A stretch of DNA of 64,000 nt from Aeromonas veronii bv. veronii (GTDB lineage Bacteria > Pseudomonadota > Gammaproteobacteria > Enterobacterales > Aeromonadaceae), in contig NZ_CDDK01000028.1 of the NCBI RefSeq assembly GCF_000820225.1, positions 62,001 to 126,000 of the forward strand, given 5' to 3'. Shown one piece after another: positions 39,687 through 49,960 of this stretch. Numbering within the stretch: position 1 is the first letter of the stretch; each line of letters opens with the position of its first letter. A model generated the notes under the pieces. It made no database searches and was not told where the DNA came from. It saw only the letters and a program-made list of their open reading frames with translations. Made by a program: the position numbers and the translations under genes.

Positions 39687-40253
39687 TCAGTGGCTGGCCA
39701 CCAGCACCCCCTTGAGCAGGGCGATGGCGGGCTGATTGTCGGCGGCAGCTAGCAGCAACTGCTTCTGCTCGGGGGGGATCGGCAGCACCTCCAGCCAGCG
39801 CTGGGCCACCCAGTTGCCATCGTCCCAGCGGGGGGCGGGATAGAGGGCGGCATAGTCGGGATAGTCGGCAAACACCTCCCGCAGCGCATCAACCAGCGGT
39901 TGCTGATCGGGATGGAGCCGGCGGGGCGGCCAGGCCGTCAGCGGCGTCACCTCGCCGATACGCAGGCCATCCTGCTCCTGCCACAGATCCTCTATCTGCA
40001 CCCGCTCCATCCCCTGCACCGTGATCCCCAGCATGCCGTCCGGCAGCCGGTCGAAATCGATGATGGTGACCCGGGTGGCGATGGGCAGCATGTTGCGCAG
40101 GGCGTCGGGCTGGCGAGGGTCCACCATGCAGAGGGCAAAGCCGGACTCCCCCGCCTCGGCAATCATCCGCTGGTATCTCGGTTCGAAGATCCGCAGCGGC
40201 ATGACGCCGCCGGGCAGCAGGTGGGCAGATAGGGGAAACAGCGCCAGTCGCAT
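39687..40253 (-). CDS. LON substrate-binding-domain protein
   Basis: A 188-residue protein made of a single LON N-terminal-type domain (LFPLSAHLLPGGVMPLRIFEPRYQRMI), without the AAA+ or protease parts of Lon. Free-standing LON-domain proteins are common in Gammaproteobacteria and have no settled function. GAGG lies seven bases before ATG 40253. It ends just before the predicted sigma promoter and reads in the same direction as the sigma-chrR pair. Confidence 0.8.
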   Translation of the reverse strand: MRLALFPLSAHLLPGGVMPLRIFEPRYQRMIAEAGESGFALCMVDPRQPDALRNMLPIATRVTIIDFDRLPDGMLGITVQGMERVQIEDLWQEQDGLRIGEVTPLTAWPPRRLHPDQQPLVDALREVFADYPDYAALYPAPRWDDGNWVAQRWLEVLPIPPEQKQLLLAAADNQPAIALLKGVLVASH

Positions 40254-40563
40254 CGCAAACTCCTCGGTTGGGAACCTCTGTTGATACGCCGGGCCAGTGG
40301 GAGGAGATCATTCCCGTCAGCGGAAAGGAAAAACCCTTAACAATCAGGGGAAAATAGCCTAGACAAGCCGCTTCGATATGCAGTAGAAATGGATAAGCAC
40401 CGTAATTTCCGCCCAATATTCTGGAATATGGCGCCAAACGCAGTGAAATATCCGCCCGACAGCGAGCGGCGGGTCATCCCTATAGTTTTCTCGGGCCGAT
40501 GCGGGTAAAATTCACGCCCTTATATATCAGTCATTTTTCGACGCGCAACCTTGGTGGTCAGTT
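40254..40563. other. Intergenic region upstream of argS
   Basis: 310 bp between divergent genes. It holds a small palindrome ATATTC-TG-GAATAT (40416-40429) and AT-rich TTATATAT near 40520 that may be part of an argS promoter. No ORF with support and no strong hairpin. Confidence 0.4.
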
Positions 40564-42309
40564 ATGAAAGAGCATATTCATCATCTACTTGAACAAACGG
40601 TAGCCAATCTCAAGTCAGCAGGCGTCCTGCCGGCGGACCTGGAAGCCCGCGTGCAAGTAGACCGATGCAAGGAAAAAGCTCACGGCGACCTGGCTACCAA
40701 CCTGGCCATGCTGCTGGCCAAACCGGCCCGCAAGAATCCCCGTGAGCTGGCGGCGGCCATCATCGAGCACCTGCCCGCCTCCGACCTGATCGCCAAGGTC
40801 GAGATCGCCGGTCCCGGCTTCATCAACTTCTTCTTCGACCAGCGCTGGCTGGCCGGTCAGGTCGAGGCCATGGTGACCTCTGCCAATGCCAACGTACGGT
40901 TGCCCGCTCCACAAACCGTGGTGGTGGACTACTCCGCCCCCAACGTGGCCAAAGAGATGGCGGTGCACCACATCCGCTCCACCGTACTCGGTGACGTAGC
41001 TGCGCGCGCGCTGGAATTCCTCGGCCACAAAGTGATCCGTGCCAACCACATCGGCGACTGGGGCACCCAGTTCGGCATGCTGATCGCCTATCTGGAGAAG
41101 ATGTCCAACGAACACGCCAGTGACATGGCGCTCAAGGATCTGGAAGCCTTCTACACCCAGGCCAAGCGTTGCTACGACGAAGACGAAGCCTTCGCCGAGC
41201 GCGCCCGTAATTACGTGGTCAAGCTGCAGGGCGGCGATGAGTACTGCCGTACCATGTGGAAGAAGCTGGTCGACATGACCATGGAACAGAACCAGATCAA
41301 CTACGACCGCCTGAATGTCTCCCTGACCAACAAGGACATCATGGGCGAGTCCATGTACAACGACATGCTGCCGGAGATCGTTGCAGACCTGAAAGCCAAG
41401 GGGCTGGCGGTCGAGAGCGAAGGCGCCACCGTTGTCTTCCTGGACGAGTTCAAGAACAAGGATGGCGAGGCCATGGGCGTCATCATCCAGAAGAGCGATG
41501 GCGGTTTCCTCTACACCACCACCGACATCGCCTGTGCCAAATACCGTTATGAAACCCTGGGCGCCGACCGTGTCATGTACTTCATCGACTCCCGTCAGCA
41601 CCAGCACCTGATGCAGGCCTGGACCATCACCCGCAAGGCGGGCTATGTGCCGGAATCCGTACCGCTCGAGCACCACGCCTTCGGCATGATGCTGGGCAAG
41701 GATGGTCGTCCCTACAAGACCCGCTCCGGTGGTACCGTCAAGCTGGTTGACCTGCTGAACGAGGCCGAAGAGCGCGCCGCCGCCCTGCTGGAGAGCCGCA
41801 ACAGCGACCTCTCTGCCGAAGAGAAGGCCAACGTGGTCAACGCCATCGCCATGGGCGCGGTCAAGTATGCGGATCTCTCCAAGAACCGTACTACCGACTA
41901 CATCTTCGACTGGGATCTGATGCTCTCCTTTGAAGGCAACACTGCCCCTTACCTGCAGTACGCCTACACCCGTATCCAGTCCATCTTCCGCAAGGCCAAC
42001 ATCGATGCCGAAACGCTGACCGGCAACGTGACCCTGAACGAAGAGGCCGAAGAGGTGCTGGCCCAGAAGCTGATCCAGTTCTCCGACGCGGTCAACGGCG
42101 TGGCCGACAAAGGCATGCCGCACCTGCTCTGTACCTACCTGTACGAGTTGTCCGGCAACTTCATGACCTTCTATGAAGCCTGCCCGATCAACAAGGATGG
42201 CGTGGACGAGGCAACCCGTCAGAGCCGTCTGCTGCTGTGCGCCGCCACCGCCAAGGTACTGAAACTGGGCCTCGGCGTACTGGGCATCCATACCCTGGAG
42301 CGCATGTAA
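40564..42309 (+). CDS. argS: Arginyl-tRNA synthetase ArgS
   Basis: A 581-residue class I aminoacyl-tRNA synthetase that charges tRNA-Arg. The N-terminal additional domain (to about 110) is followed by the HIGH-like block [16 protein letters not shown], the Rossmann core, [14 protein letters not shown] near the KMSK-equivalent region, and a DALR anticodon-binding domain ending TLERM. Length matches E. coli (577). ftsN starts three bases after the stop. Confidence 0.96.
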   Translation: MKEHIHHLLEQTVANLKSAGVLPADLEARVQVDRCKEKAHGDLATNLAMLLAKPARKNPRELAAAIIEHLPASDLIAKVEIAGPGFINFFFDQRWLAGQVEAMVTSANANVRLPAPQTVVVDYSAPNVAKEMAVHHIRSTVLGDVAARALEFLGHKVIRANHIGDWGTQFGMLIAYLEKMSNEHASDMALKDLEAFYTQAKRCYDEDEAFAERARNYVVKLQGGDEYCRTMWKKLVDMTMEQNQINYDRLNVSLTNKDIMGESMYNDMLPEIVADLKAKGLAVESEGATVVFLDEFKNKDGEAMGVIIQKSDGGFLYTTTDIACAKYRYETLGADRVMYFIDSRQHQHLMQAWTITRKAGYVPESVPLEHHAFGMMLGKDGRPYKTRSGGTVKLVDLLNEAEERAAALLESRNSDLSAEEKANVVNAIAMGAVKYADLSKNRTTDYIFDWDLMLSFEGNTAPYLQYAYTRIQSIFRKANIDAETLTGNVTLNEEAEEVLAQKLIQFSDAVNGVADKGMPHLLCTYLYELSGNFMTFYEACPINKDGVDEATRQSRLLLCAATAKVLKLGLGVLGIHTLERM

Positions 42310-42312
42310 TAG

Positions 42313-43158
42313 ATGGCAACCCGGGATTATGTCGGCAGCCGCCCGCGACGTCGGGCGGGTGGCCGCAATACCAAGAAAGCGGCCCCTCGCCGCTTTCCTG
42401 TTATTCCAGTGCTGCTGGTCGTGGCACTGCTGGCAGGCTTTGGTGGCTTCCTCTACATGATCAATGGCAAGGGCAACGATGCCCCCACTATTGAGGAGCA
42501 GGTAAAGGCCAACAAGCCAAAAGCGCAGAATAACGGGCTGCCTCAGGAGAAGTGGAGCTACATCGAACGGCTTGAGAACAAGCAGGTCGATATCATAGAG
42601 CCGCCGACCCAGCCGGGTGTGCTGCCGCCACCACCGGCAGATACCATGACCCTGCAACCGGAAAAACTGCCACAGCCGGTGCCGACCGACATTCCCCAAC
42701 CGGGAACGCCCATCGGCCAGCCCAAGCCCTATCAGCCCAATCCGGCGACCACCCCTTCCACCTCGGGTGCACCGGTTGCCAGCGCGCAAGAGCAGGTGAT
42801 CGACCGCAAGGCCGAACGGGAACGGATGGAGCGGGAGATCCGTGCCGAGCTGGAACGGGAGCGCGCCGAAGCGGCCAAGGCCAAAGCGGCCACCCCGCCA
42901 GCCCAGACCGCAGCCGCCGACAGCGGTCGCTACATGATGCAGTGCGCCGCCCTGCGCTCGCAGGATTCCGCAGAGTCGCTCAAGGCGCGTATCGCCTTCA
43001 CCGCCGGCCTCTCTTCCAGCCTGCAGGTGATCAATGGCGCCAACGGCACCGTCTACAAGGTGATGGTGGGCCCCTTCAACGGCAAGGCGGCCGCCGACGC
43101 GGCCAACAGCAAGCTGCAGAGCTCCGGCATCAGCGGCTGCATTCCCAAGAAAGGGTAA
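42313..43158 (+). CDS. ftsN: Cell division protein FtsN
   Basis: A 281-residue bitopic divisome protein: a cytoplasmic basic tail (RPRRRAGGRNTKKAAPRR), one membrane helix (about 28-48), a periplasmic Pro-rich linker with helix WSYIERLEN, a charged coiled-coil-like segment and a C-terminal SPOR domain from about 208 (YMMQCAALRSQDSAESLKA). FtsN triggers septal peptidoglycan synthesis; SPOR binds denuded glycan. The argS-ftsN-hslVU order is common in Vibrio and relatives. Confidence 0.92.
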   Translation: MATRDYVGSRPRRRAGGRNTKKAAPRRFPVIPVLLVVALLAGFGGFLYMINGKGNDAPTIEEQVKANKPKAQNNGLPQEKWSYIERLENKQVDIIEPPTQPGVLPPPPADTMTLQPEKLPQPVPTDIPQPGTPIGQPKPYQPNPATTPSTSGAPVASAQEQVIDRKAERERMEREIRAELERERAEAAKAKAATPPAQTAAADSGRYMMQCAALRSQDSAESLKARIAFTAGLSSSLQVINGANGTVYKVMVGPFNGKAAADAANSKLQSSGISGCIPKKG

Positions 43159-43175
43159 TCCGCTTACCGATGACG

Positions 43176-43210
43176 CAGGGCCGGGTGGCAACACCCGGCC
43201 CTGTTCTTTT
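43176..43210 (+). terminator. Terminator after argS-ftsN
   Basis: A perfect 12-bp stem CAGGGCCGGGTG/CACCCGGCCCTG (43176-43187 with 43192-43203), loop GCAA, then TTCTTTT. It separates ftsN from hslV. Confidence 0.88.
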
Positions 43211-43345
43211 GGTGTCACTCGCACCCACGCTCTTTACTACCCCGTTTATCCCGACCAAAGGCAGGGTTGAAAAGCCCGTTTGCCATCCCCATCTTTCTTG
43301 CCATGCACAGTCAGGCCGTCATTCGGCTCAAGCGAGGTAAGTAAA

Positions 43346-43879
43346 GTGACTACCATAGTTTCAGTTCGCCGCAACGGTCAGGTCGTCATCGGTGGCGATG
43401 GCCAGGTCTCTCTTGGCAACACCGTCATGAAGGGCAACGCCCGCAAGGTTCATCGTCTCTATAACGGCAAAGTGCTGGCCGGTTTCGCTGGCGGTACCGC
43501 CGACGCCTTCACCCTGCTCGAACGTTTCGAAGCAAAACTGCAGGCCCATCAGGGTAATCTGGAGCGCGCCGCCGTGGCGCTGGCCAAAGATTGGCGCACC
43601 GATCGCGCCCTGCGCCGCCTCGAAGCGCTGCTGGCCGTGGCCGACGAACACAAATCCTTCATCATCACCGGCAACGGTGACGTGGTACAGCCGGAGCACG
43701 ATCTCATCGCCATCGGCAGCGGCGGCAACTTCGCCCAGTCTGCCGCCATCGCGCTGCTGGAAAACACCGAGCTGGATGCCAGGACCATTGTCGAGAAGTC
43801 TCTCAAGATTGCGGGCGACATCTGTGTCTTCACCAATGGCAACCACACCATTGAAGTGCTGGATTATTTAGCTAAATAA
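43346..43879 (+). CDS. hslV: ATP-dependent protease subunit HslV
   Basis: A 177-residue proteasome-type peptidase. The start is GTG at 43346 (GTGACTACC), so after Met removal the catalytic N-terminal Thr is exposed ([19 protein letters not shown]). GAGG lies nine bases upstream. The family GNARKV and [11 protein letters not shown] blocks are present. Two HslV hexamers are capped by HslU and degrade misfolded proteins. A frame extended to 43280 would block the active Thr and is rejected. Confidence 0.95.
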   Translation: MTTIVSVRRNGQVVIGGDGQVSLGNTVMKGNARKVHRLYNGKVLAGFAGGTADAFTLLERFEAKLQAHQGNLERAAVALAKDWRTDRALRRLEALLAVADEHKSFIITGNGDVVQPEHDLIAIGSGGNFAQSAAIALLENTELDARTIVEKSLKIAGDICVFTNGNHTIEVLDYLAK

Positions 43880-43919
43880 GTCGGCGAAATAAGGCCACCA
43901 GCCAAACCCAATTTCCCAA

Positions 43920-43940
43920 GGGGTGGGCACTGCCCGCCCC
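43920..43940 (+). other. Hairpin in the hslV-hslU spacer
   Basis: GGGGTGGGC and GCCCGCCCC pair over nine bases with one T-G wobble and a three-base loop. It lies about 20 bases before hslU, without a T-run, so an mRNA structure rather than a terminator. Confidence 0.45.
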
Positions 43941-43958
43941 GGATACAGGAACACCATC

Positions 43959-45287
43959 ATGTCCGAGATGACCCCGAGAGAAATCGTCCACGAGCTGGAC
44001 AGACACATCATTGGTCAGGCCGATGCCAAGCGCGCCGTTGCCGTTGCCCTGCGCAACCGCTGGCGCCGGATGCAACTCAACGAAGAGATGCGCCATGAAG
44101 TGACCCCGAAAAACATCCTGATGATCGGCCCGACCGGTGTCGGCAAGACCGAGATCGCCCGTCGTCTGGCCAAGCTGGCCAACGCCCCCTTCATCAAGGT
44201 GGAAGCGACCAAGTTCACCGAAGTGGGCTATGTCGGCAAGGAAGTGGATAGCATCATCCGCGATCTGACCGATGCCGCCATCAAGTTGGTGCGCGAAACC
44301 GAGATGGAGAAGATGAAATATCGCGCCGAGGAAGCCGCCGAAGAGCGCATCCTCGACGCCCTGCTGCCCAACCCGCGCAACACCTGGGGTGAGGAAGAGA
44401 AAGCCGACAACTCCAACACCCGCCAGATCTTCCGCAAGAAACTGCGGGAAGGTCAGCTGGATGACAAGGAGATCGAGCTGGAACTCTCCGCCTCCCCGAT
44501 GGGCGTCGAAATCATGACCCCGCCGGGCATGGAAGAGATGGCCAACCAGCTGCAGGGGCTGTTCCAGAATCTGGGCCAGAACCAGAAGAAGAAGCGCAAG
44601 ATCAAGGTCAAAGAGGCCATGAAGGCGCTGATCGAAGAGGAAGCGGCCCGTCTGGTCAATCCGGAAGAGCTGAAGCAGAAAGCGATCGCAGCGGTCGAGA
44701 ACAACGGCATCGTCTTCCTCGACGAGATCGACAAAATCTGCAAGCGCGGCGAAAGCTCGGGCCCGGACGTTTCCCGTGAAGGGGTACAGCGCGACCTGCT
44801 GCCACTGGTTGAAGGTTGCACCGTCAACACCAAGCACGGCATGGTCAAGACCGACCACATCCTGTTTGTCGCCTCCGGCGCCTTCCAGATCGCCAAGCCG
44901 TCAGATCTGATCCCCGAGCTGCAGGGCCGTCTGCCGATCCGGGTCGAGCTGACCGCCCTGACCACAGATGACTTCGAGCGCATCCTGACCGAACCAAACG
45001 CCTCCCTGACCGATCAGTACAAGGCGCTGATGGCCACCGAAGGGGTCAACATCGAGTTCACCAAGGATGGCATCCGCCGTCTGGCCGAAGCGGCGTGGCA
45101 GGTTAACGAGCGTACAGAGAACATCGGTGCCCGTCGTCTGCACACCGTGATGGAGCGCCTGATGGAAGATATCTCCTATGACGCCTCCGAGAAGTCCGGC
45201 GAGACCTTTGTCATCGACACCGACTACGTCAACGCCCATCTCGGTGCGCTTGTCGAGGATGAGGATCTGAGCCGCTTTATTCTGTAA
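43959..45287 (+). CDS. hslU: ATPase subunit HslU
   Basis: A 442-residue AAA+ unfoldase that feeds HslV. Walker [16 protein letters not shown] (near 57), Walker [11 protein letters not shown], pore motif VGYVGKEV, an I-domain between about 110 and 240, and the conserved C terminus EDLSRFIL that inserts into HslV. ATG 43959 ([10 protein letters not shown]) with AGGA upstream is preferred to an extended frame. Confidence 0.96.
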   Translation: MSEMTPREIVHELDRHIIGQADAKRAVAVALRNRWRRMQLNEEMRHEVTPKNILMIGPTGVGKTEIARRLAKLANAPFIKVEATKFTEVGYVGKEVDSIIRDLTDAAIKLVRETEMEKMKYRAEEAAEERILDALLPNPRNTWGEEEKADNSNTRQIFRKKLREGQLDDKEIELELSASPMGVEIMTPPGMEEMANQLQGLFQNLGQNQKKKRKIKVKEAMKALIEEEAARLVNPEELKQKAIAAVENNGIVFLDEIDKICKRGESSGPDVSREGVQRDLLPLVEGCTVNTKHGMVKTDHILFVASGAFQIAKPSDLIPELQGRLPIRVELTALTTDDFERILTEPNASLTDQYKALMATEGVNIEFTKDGIRRLAEAAWQVNERTENIGARRLHTVMERLMEDISYDASEKSGETFVIDTDYVNAHLGALVEDEDLSRFIL

Positions 45288-45308
45288 GCACGCCCAGCCA
45301 TCACGATC

Positions 45309-45337
45309 AAAAACGCCTCCCTTGTGGAGGCGTTTTT
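45309..45337 (+). terminator. Terminator after hslVU
   Basis: Stem CGCCTCC/GGAGGCG (45314-45320 with 45326-45332), five-base loop, five A before and five T after. Confidence 0.9.
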
Positions 45338-45440
45338 ATTTCCCTGCCACCCATTTCATCCCGCCCCTTGCGAAAGTCCGCCGTTTTTCATCCCTGCTGA
45401 AATCTGCTCAAAAAAAGATCTATCAACTTCTGTGCGATTA

Positions 45441-45460
45441 ATTTATACATACGTATAAAT
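45441..45460. promoter_or_regulatory. Palindromic operator upstream of the TetR gene
   Basis: ATTTATAC (45441-45448) and GTATAAAT (45453-45460) are inverted repeats around four bases; the whole 20-mer has one mismatched pair. It is 34 bp before the TetR start, the usual place for an autoregulatory TetR operator, and may overlap the promoter. Confidence 0.65.
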
Positions 45461-45493
45461 CAGATCGAAATCTGCGCAACAGGAACCAGACAG

Positions 45494-46135
45494 ATGAATC
45501 CCACCCGGCAAAAACTGCTCGATACCGGCCTCGCCATCGCCACCGAGAAGGGGCTGCGCGGCCTCACGGTACGCGAGCTGGCGGCGGCGGCCGAGGTGAA
45601 CCTTGGCTCTTTCGTCTACCACTTCGGCAACCGCGACGCCTTTATCGACGAGCTGGTAGAGCTCTGGTACGCCCCCCTCTATGACGAGCTCAAATCGGTG
45701 GCAGCCAAAGGTTCCTACCCCTCTGCCATCGCCATGTTCGAGGCCACCATGGAGGCGCTGATCGGGCTGGTGGCGCGCCAGCGCGGCTTTATCAACCACC
45801 TGTTTGGCGATGCGCTGGCAGGCGAAGGGGCGGCCCAGCGTTTTCTGCTCAGCCTGCCGCGCCGCCATCCCCTGCTGCTGATCGAACAGGTACGGATGGC
45901 ACAGGCGGAAGGGTCGCTGGTCGCGGGTCACCCGCTCCAGCTGATGATCTTCATCATGGGGTCGGTCGGCCTACCGCTGGTTATCGCCGGCAGCGGTCGT
46001 CAGCTCGGCTGGCTGCCTGAACAGGCCGCCCCCTTTATCAGCCAGATAGACAACCCCGAGGCCGCCAGACAGCGGCTGGTATGGGCCCTGCGCGGCCTGC
46101 GCCCCACCGACATGAAGGAAGGAGAAGCGGCATGA
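45494..46135 (+). CDS. TetR-family repressor of the ABC exporter operon
   Basis: A 213-residue regulator. The N-terminal helix-turn-helix is GLTVRELAAAAEVNLGSFVYHF (about 23-44); the rest is a helical ligand-binding domain. It overlaps the HlyD-like gene by four bases and lies just downstream of a palindrome, so it probably represses its own operon. In E. coli the same exporter set is led by the TetR-type cecR (ybiH). Outside the DNA-binding helix, similarity to CecR looks low, so the symbol is not given. Confidence 0.85.
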   Translation: MNPTRQKLLDTGLAIATEKGLRGLTVRELAAAAEVNLGSFVYHFGNRDAFIDELVELWYAPLYDELKSVAAKGSYPSAIAMFEATMEALIGLVARQRGFINHLFGDALAGEGAAQRFLLSLPRRHPLLLIEQVRMAQAEGSLVAGHPLQLMIFIMGSVGLPLVIAGSGRQLGWLPEQAAPFISQIDNPEAARQRLVWALRGLRPTDMKEGEAA

Positions 46136-47100
46136 AACAACGCATTGCAATCGTAGCCCTGCTGCTAACCGTTATCGGCGGCTACCTCTGGTGGCAGGGG
46201 CGCCCGGCCGACGGCTCCATCCTCTACGGCAACGTCGATATTCGCGACGTCAATCTGGCCTTTCGGGTCGGCGGACGCGTCGATCAGGTGCTGGTCGATG
46301 AGGGGGATAGGGTAAAAGCCGGTCAACTGCTGGCCCGCCTCGATCCAGCTCCCCTCACCCACAGCCGCGACAGCGCCCGCGCCAATCTGGCCGCGCTCAC
46401 TGCCGCCAACGCCTTGATCCACAAAGGCTATCGCAGTGAAGAGACCGACCGCGCCCGGGCCGCACTGGCCGCCGCCGAAGCCGCTGCGCTGGAAGCCGAC
46501 CAGCAGTGGCGCCGCCAGAGCGCACTGGCAGCCACCGGCGCCATCTCCCGCGGTCAGCTCGATACCGCCCGCTCCCAGCGAGATCAGACCCGGGCGCAGG
46601 TACGCTCCGCCCGCGAGCAGCTCGCCCAGCTCGAAACCGGCTACCGCCCGGAAGAGATAGCCCAGTCCGATGCCCAGCTGGAAGGAGCCAAAGCGGCGCT
46701 CGCCAGTGCCGAACTGGCGCTGGCGGATGCCAGCCTGACCGCCCCCAGCGACGGCATCATCATCAGCCGCGCCATCGAGAACGGCAGCATGGTGCAGAGC
46801 GGAGCGACCGCCTTCAACCTCTCCCTGACCGCGCCAGTCTGGGTGCGCGCCTATGTGGAGGAGCCTTGGCTCGGCCACTTCCCGAGCGGCGCCAGGGTGA
46901 CCCTCACCACCGACTCGCGGCCGGATCAGCCCTATCACGGGGTGGTGGGCTTTGTCTCGCCCACCGCCGAGTTCACCCCGAAATCGGTGGAGACACCGGA
47001 CCTGCGCACTCACCTCGTCTACCGGCTGCGCATCGTGGTGCAGGACCCCGACCCAGCCCTGCGCCAAGGGATGCCGGTCACCGTCAGGCTGGCGCCATGA
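46132..47100 (+). CDS. ybhG: HlyD-family periplasmic adaptor (YbhG-like)
   Basis: A 322-residue membrane-fusion protein with an N-terminal anchor (about 4-21). A lipoyl half-motif (GNVDIRDVNLAFRVGGRVDQV), a long alpha-hairpin (about 75-180, rich in Ala and Arg) and a beta-barrel block (APSDGIIISRAIENGSMV) follow. It should link the inner-membrane ABC exporter to an outer-membrane channel such as TolC. ATG 46132 follows AGGAAGGAGAAGCGGC. Gene order matches E. coli ybhG-ybhF-ybhS-ybhR. Confidence 0.85.
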   Translation: MKQRIAIVALLLTVIGGYLWWQGRPADGSILYGNVDIRDVNLAFRVGGRVDQVLVDEGDRVKAGQLLARLDPAPLTHSRDSARANLAALTAANALIHKGYRSEETDRARAALAAAEAAALEADQQWRRQSALAATGAISRGQLDTARSQRDQTRAQVRSAREQLAQLETGYRPEEIAQSDAQLEGAKAALASAELALADASLTAPSDGIIISRAIENGSMVQSGATAFNLSLTAPVWVRAYVEEPWLGHFPSGARVTLTTDSRPDQPYHGVVGFVSPTAEFTPKSVETPDLRTHLVYRLRIVVQDPDPALRQGMPVTVRLAP

Positions 47101-48851
47101 ACAGCGCTATCTCCCTTGAGGGGCTCACCAAACGCTTTGGCGAGCGGGTCGCCCTCAACGCCATCTCGGCCACCATTCCGACTGGCGGCATCACCGGACT
47201 GGTGGGCCCCGACGGTGCAGGCAAGAGCACTTTGCTGCGCCTGCTGGCCGGTCTGTTGATCCCCGAAGCGGGCACCATCCGGGTGCTGGGGCTGGATCCG
47301 GTGAGCGAGGGGGATCTGCTGCGCCAGCGCCTCGGCTACATGCCCCAGCAGTTCGGCCTCTACGAGGATCTCAGCGTGCAGGAGAACCTCACCCTCTACG
47401 CTGACTTGCACGGCGTACTGGAGCCCGAACGCACGCCCACCTTCGCGCGGCTGCTCGCCTTCACCGATCTCGCCCGCTTCACAGCACGACCGGCAGGCAA
47501 GCTCTCTGGCGGGATGAAGCAGAAGCTCGGGCTGGCCTGCGCCCTGCTCGGCACCCCGGATGTGCTGCTGCTCGACGAACCGGGGGTCGGGGTCGATCCC
47601 ATCTCCCGCCGCGCCCTCTGGCAGATGGTGCGCGAGCTGGCCAAGGGGGGGATGACGGTGCTCTGGAGCACCGCCTATCTCGACGAGGCGGAGCTGTGCG
47701 ACCACGTGCTGCTGATGGCGGATGGCGAGGTGCGCACCAGCGGCACGCCGGCCGATCTGATGGGGGCCATGGCCAGCCGCTGCTGGCTGCTGGAGGCGGG
47801 GCAACTGGATGGCCGCGAGCGGCGCGCACTGCTGCGCCGGGCACTGGCTCACCCGGCGGTGATGGATGGCGCGGTGGCGGGGGAGCGAGTTCGCCTGCTG
47901 CTGCACCCTGGCATGACGCCCCCGCCGCTCCCGGAGCTGCAACTGGCCAACGGCGCCTTTCAACCGGCCCAGCCCCGGCTGGAGGATGCCTTTATCGACC
48001 TGCTCGGCGGCGGCCCCGGCGGGGAGTCGAGTCTGGCAGCCGGGATGCGCGAAGCGGAACTGCCGCAGGGGGTCTCCCCCGAGGCGGTGATCGAGGCGCG
48101 CCACCTCACCAAGCGGTTCGGCGATTTCGCCGCCACCGATGATGTCAGCTTTGCGGTGCGCCGCGGCGAGATCTTCGGCCTGCTCGGCCCCAACGGGGCG
48201 GGCAAGTCCACCACCTTCAAGATGGAGTGCGGCCTGCTGCGCCCGAGCGAGGGGCAGGCGCTGGTGACCGGTATCGATCTGGCCCACAGCCCCTCGGCGG
48301 CGCGCCAGCGCCTCGGCTACATGGCGCAGAAGTTCTCCCTCTACAAGCAGCTCACCGTAGCGCAGAACCTCTCCTTCTTCGCCGGTATCTACGGTTTGTT
48401 CGGCCGCCACCAGCAGACGCGGATCGACGCCATGGTGACCGCTTTTGCCCTCACCCCCTGGCTCGATCAGAAGGCGGAATCCCTGCCGCTCGGTCTGCGC
48501 CAGCGCTTATCGCTGGCCTGCGCCCTGCTGCACGAACCGCCGCTGCTGTTCCTCGACGAGCCCACCTCCGGGGTCGATCCGGTGACCCGGCGCGAGTTCT
48601 GGTCGCACATCAACGCGCTGGCCGACCACGGCGTCACCGTGCTGGTCACCACCCACTTTATGGATGAGGCGGAGTATTGCGACCGCATTGCCCTCATCTA
48701 TCGCGGCAAGCTGCTGGCGCTCGGCACTCCGGACGATCTCAAGGGGCTGGCCGCCAAAGAGGCGGCGACCTCTTTGCCAACCGGCTCCTTGCCGACCATG
48801 GAAGAGGCCTTTATCACGCTGGTCGAGCGGGCCAGCGAGGAGGACGCATGA
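47097..48851 (+). CDS. ybhF: Fused double ABC ATPase (YbhF-like)
   Basis: A 584-residue protein with two ABC domains in tandem. Domain 1 Walker A is GPDGAGKST and its signature is [12 protein letters not shown]; domain 2 Walker A is GPNGAGKST, with a changed signature ([12 protein letters not shown]) and Walker [14 protein letters not shown]. In E. coli, YbhFSR is reported to export cations and drugs such as cefoperazone. It overlaps both neighbours by four bases. A longer frame upstream of 47097 is out of the way of any family match. Confidence 0.87.
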   Translation: MNSAISLEGLTKRFGERVALNAISATIPTGGITGLVGPDGAGKSTLLRLLAGLLIPEAGTIRVLGLDPVSEGDLLRQRLGYMPQQFGLYEDLSVQENLTLYADLHGVLEPERTPTFARLLAFTDLARFTARPAGKLSGGMKQKLGLACALLGTPDVLLLDEPGVGVDPISRRALWQMVRELAKGGMTVLWSTAYLDEAELCDHVLLMADGEVRTSGTPADLMGAMASRCWLLEAGQLDGRERRALLRRALAHPAVMDGAVAGERVRLLLHPGMTPPPLPELQLANGAFQPAQPRLEDAFIDLLGGGPGGESSLAAGMREAELPQGVSPEAVIEARHLTKRFGDFAATDDVSFAVRRGEIFGLLGPNGAGKSTTFKMECGLLRPSEGQALVTGIDLAHSPSAARQRLGYMAQKFSLYKQLTVAQNLSFFAGIYGLFGRHQQTRIDAMVTAFALTPWLDQKAESLPLGLRQRLSLACALLHEPPLLFLDEPTSGVDPVTRREFWSHINALADHGVTVLVTTHFMDEAEYCDRIALIYRGKLLALGTPDDLKGLAAKEAATSLPTGSLPTMEEAFITLVERASEEDA

Positions 48852-49957
48852 GCATCAACCGTCGGCGACTGCTGGCCCTCTGCCGCAAGGAGACGCTGCA
48901 AATCGTCCGTGACCCGAGCAGCATCCTCATCGCCTTCATCATGCCGGTGGTACTGCTGGTGGTGATGGGTTACGCCATCAATCTGGATGTGGACCATCTG
49001 CGCCTCGGCATCTGGCGTACCGACAGCGGCGCCCCGGCGGTGCGGCTGGAGCAGGCCCTGCGCGGCTCTACCGCGCTGGAGATCCACAGCGGCCCGAGCA
49101 AGGAGTCCCTGCTCACCAGTCTGGCCCGTGGCGAGATCCGCGGCCTGCTGGTGATCGATGACGGCTTCTCCCGCGCGCTGGCCGGTCAGGGCAATGGCAC
49201 GCCGCAGGCGCTGCTGCTGACCGACGGCTCCGAGCCCAACACCGCCAACTTTGTCACCAACTATGTGCAGGGGATCTGGCAGGGGTGGCTCGCTGGCGAG
49301 GGGATCGCCATGCCGGTGTCGATAGAGAGCCGCGCCTGGTTCAACCCGGCGCTGGTGAGCCGCAACTTTCTGGTGCCAGGCTCCATTGCGGTGGTGATGA
49401 CCATCATCGGTGCCCTGCTCACCTCGCTGGTGGTGGCGCGGGAGTGGGAGCGCGGCACCATGGAGGCGCTGCTCGCCACCCCGGTCACCAAGGGGGAGCT
49501 GCTGCTCTCCAAGCTGTTGCCCTACTACGGCCTTGGCATCATCGCCATGCTGCTCTGCCTGCTCTTCTCGGTGGCGGTGATGGGCGTGCCGTGGCGCGGC
49601 TCCCTGCTGCTGCTCTTTCTGGTCACCAGCGTCTTTCTCGGCAGCGCCCTCGGACTCGGGCTGTTTCTCTCCACCGTGATGCGCAGCCAGTTCAACGCCG
49701 CACAGGCAGCGCTGATCGCCGCCTTTCTGCCCGCCGTAATGCTGTCGGGCTTCGTGTTCGAGATCGCCAGCATGCCACCGCTGCTGCGGGCCATCACTCA
49801 CCTCATTCCGGCCCGCTACTTCGCGAGCTCCTTGCAGACCCTCTATCAGGCGGGCAGCGTCTTTTCGATCCTGCTGGTCAACGGTTTCTGTCTGCTGCTG
49901 CTGGCCGGTTTCTGGCTGGCCCTGACCGCCCGCAAGACGCGGCGCACTCTGGAGTAA
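48848..49957 (+). CDS. ybhS: ABC-2 type permease (YbhS-like)
   Basis: A 369-residue ABC-2 permease: one N-terminal helix (ILIAFIMPVVLLVVMGYAI), a periplasmic domain of about 130 residues, then five C-terminal helices with the block EWERGTMEALLATPVTKGELLLSK typical of the family. It pairs with the following permease. Starts inside the end of the ATPase gene (ATGA). Confidence 0.87.
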   Translation: MSINRRRLLALCRKETLQIVRDPSSILIAFIMPVVLLVVMGYAINLDVDHLRLGIWRTDSGAPAVRLEQALRGSTALEIHSGPSKESLLTSLARGEIRGLLVIDDGFSRALAGQGNGTPQALLLTDGSEPNTANFVTNYVQGIWQGWLAGEGIAMPVSIESRAWFNPALVSRNFLVPGSIAVVMTIIGALLTSLVVAREWERGTMEALLATPVTKGELLLSKLLPYYGLGIIAMLLCLLFSVAVMGVPWRGSLLLLFLVTSVFLGSALGLGLFLSTVMRSQFNAAQAALIAAFLPAVMLSGFVFEIASMPPLLRAITHLIPARYFASSLQTLYQAGSVFSILLVNGFCLLLLAGFWLALTARKTRRTLE

Positions 49958-49960
49958 CCC

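Noticed and set aside
40615-43224. 869-codon open frame opposite argS and ftsN
   Set aside because: It is antisense to two essential genes with clear motifs; no independent start signal.
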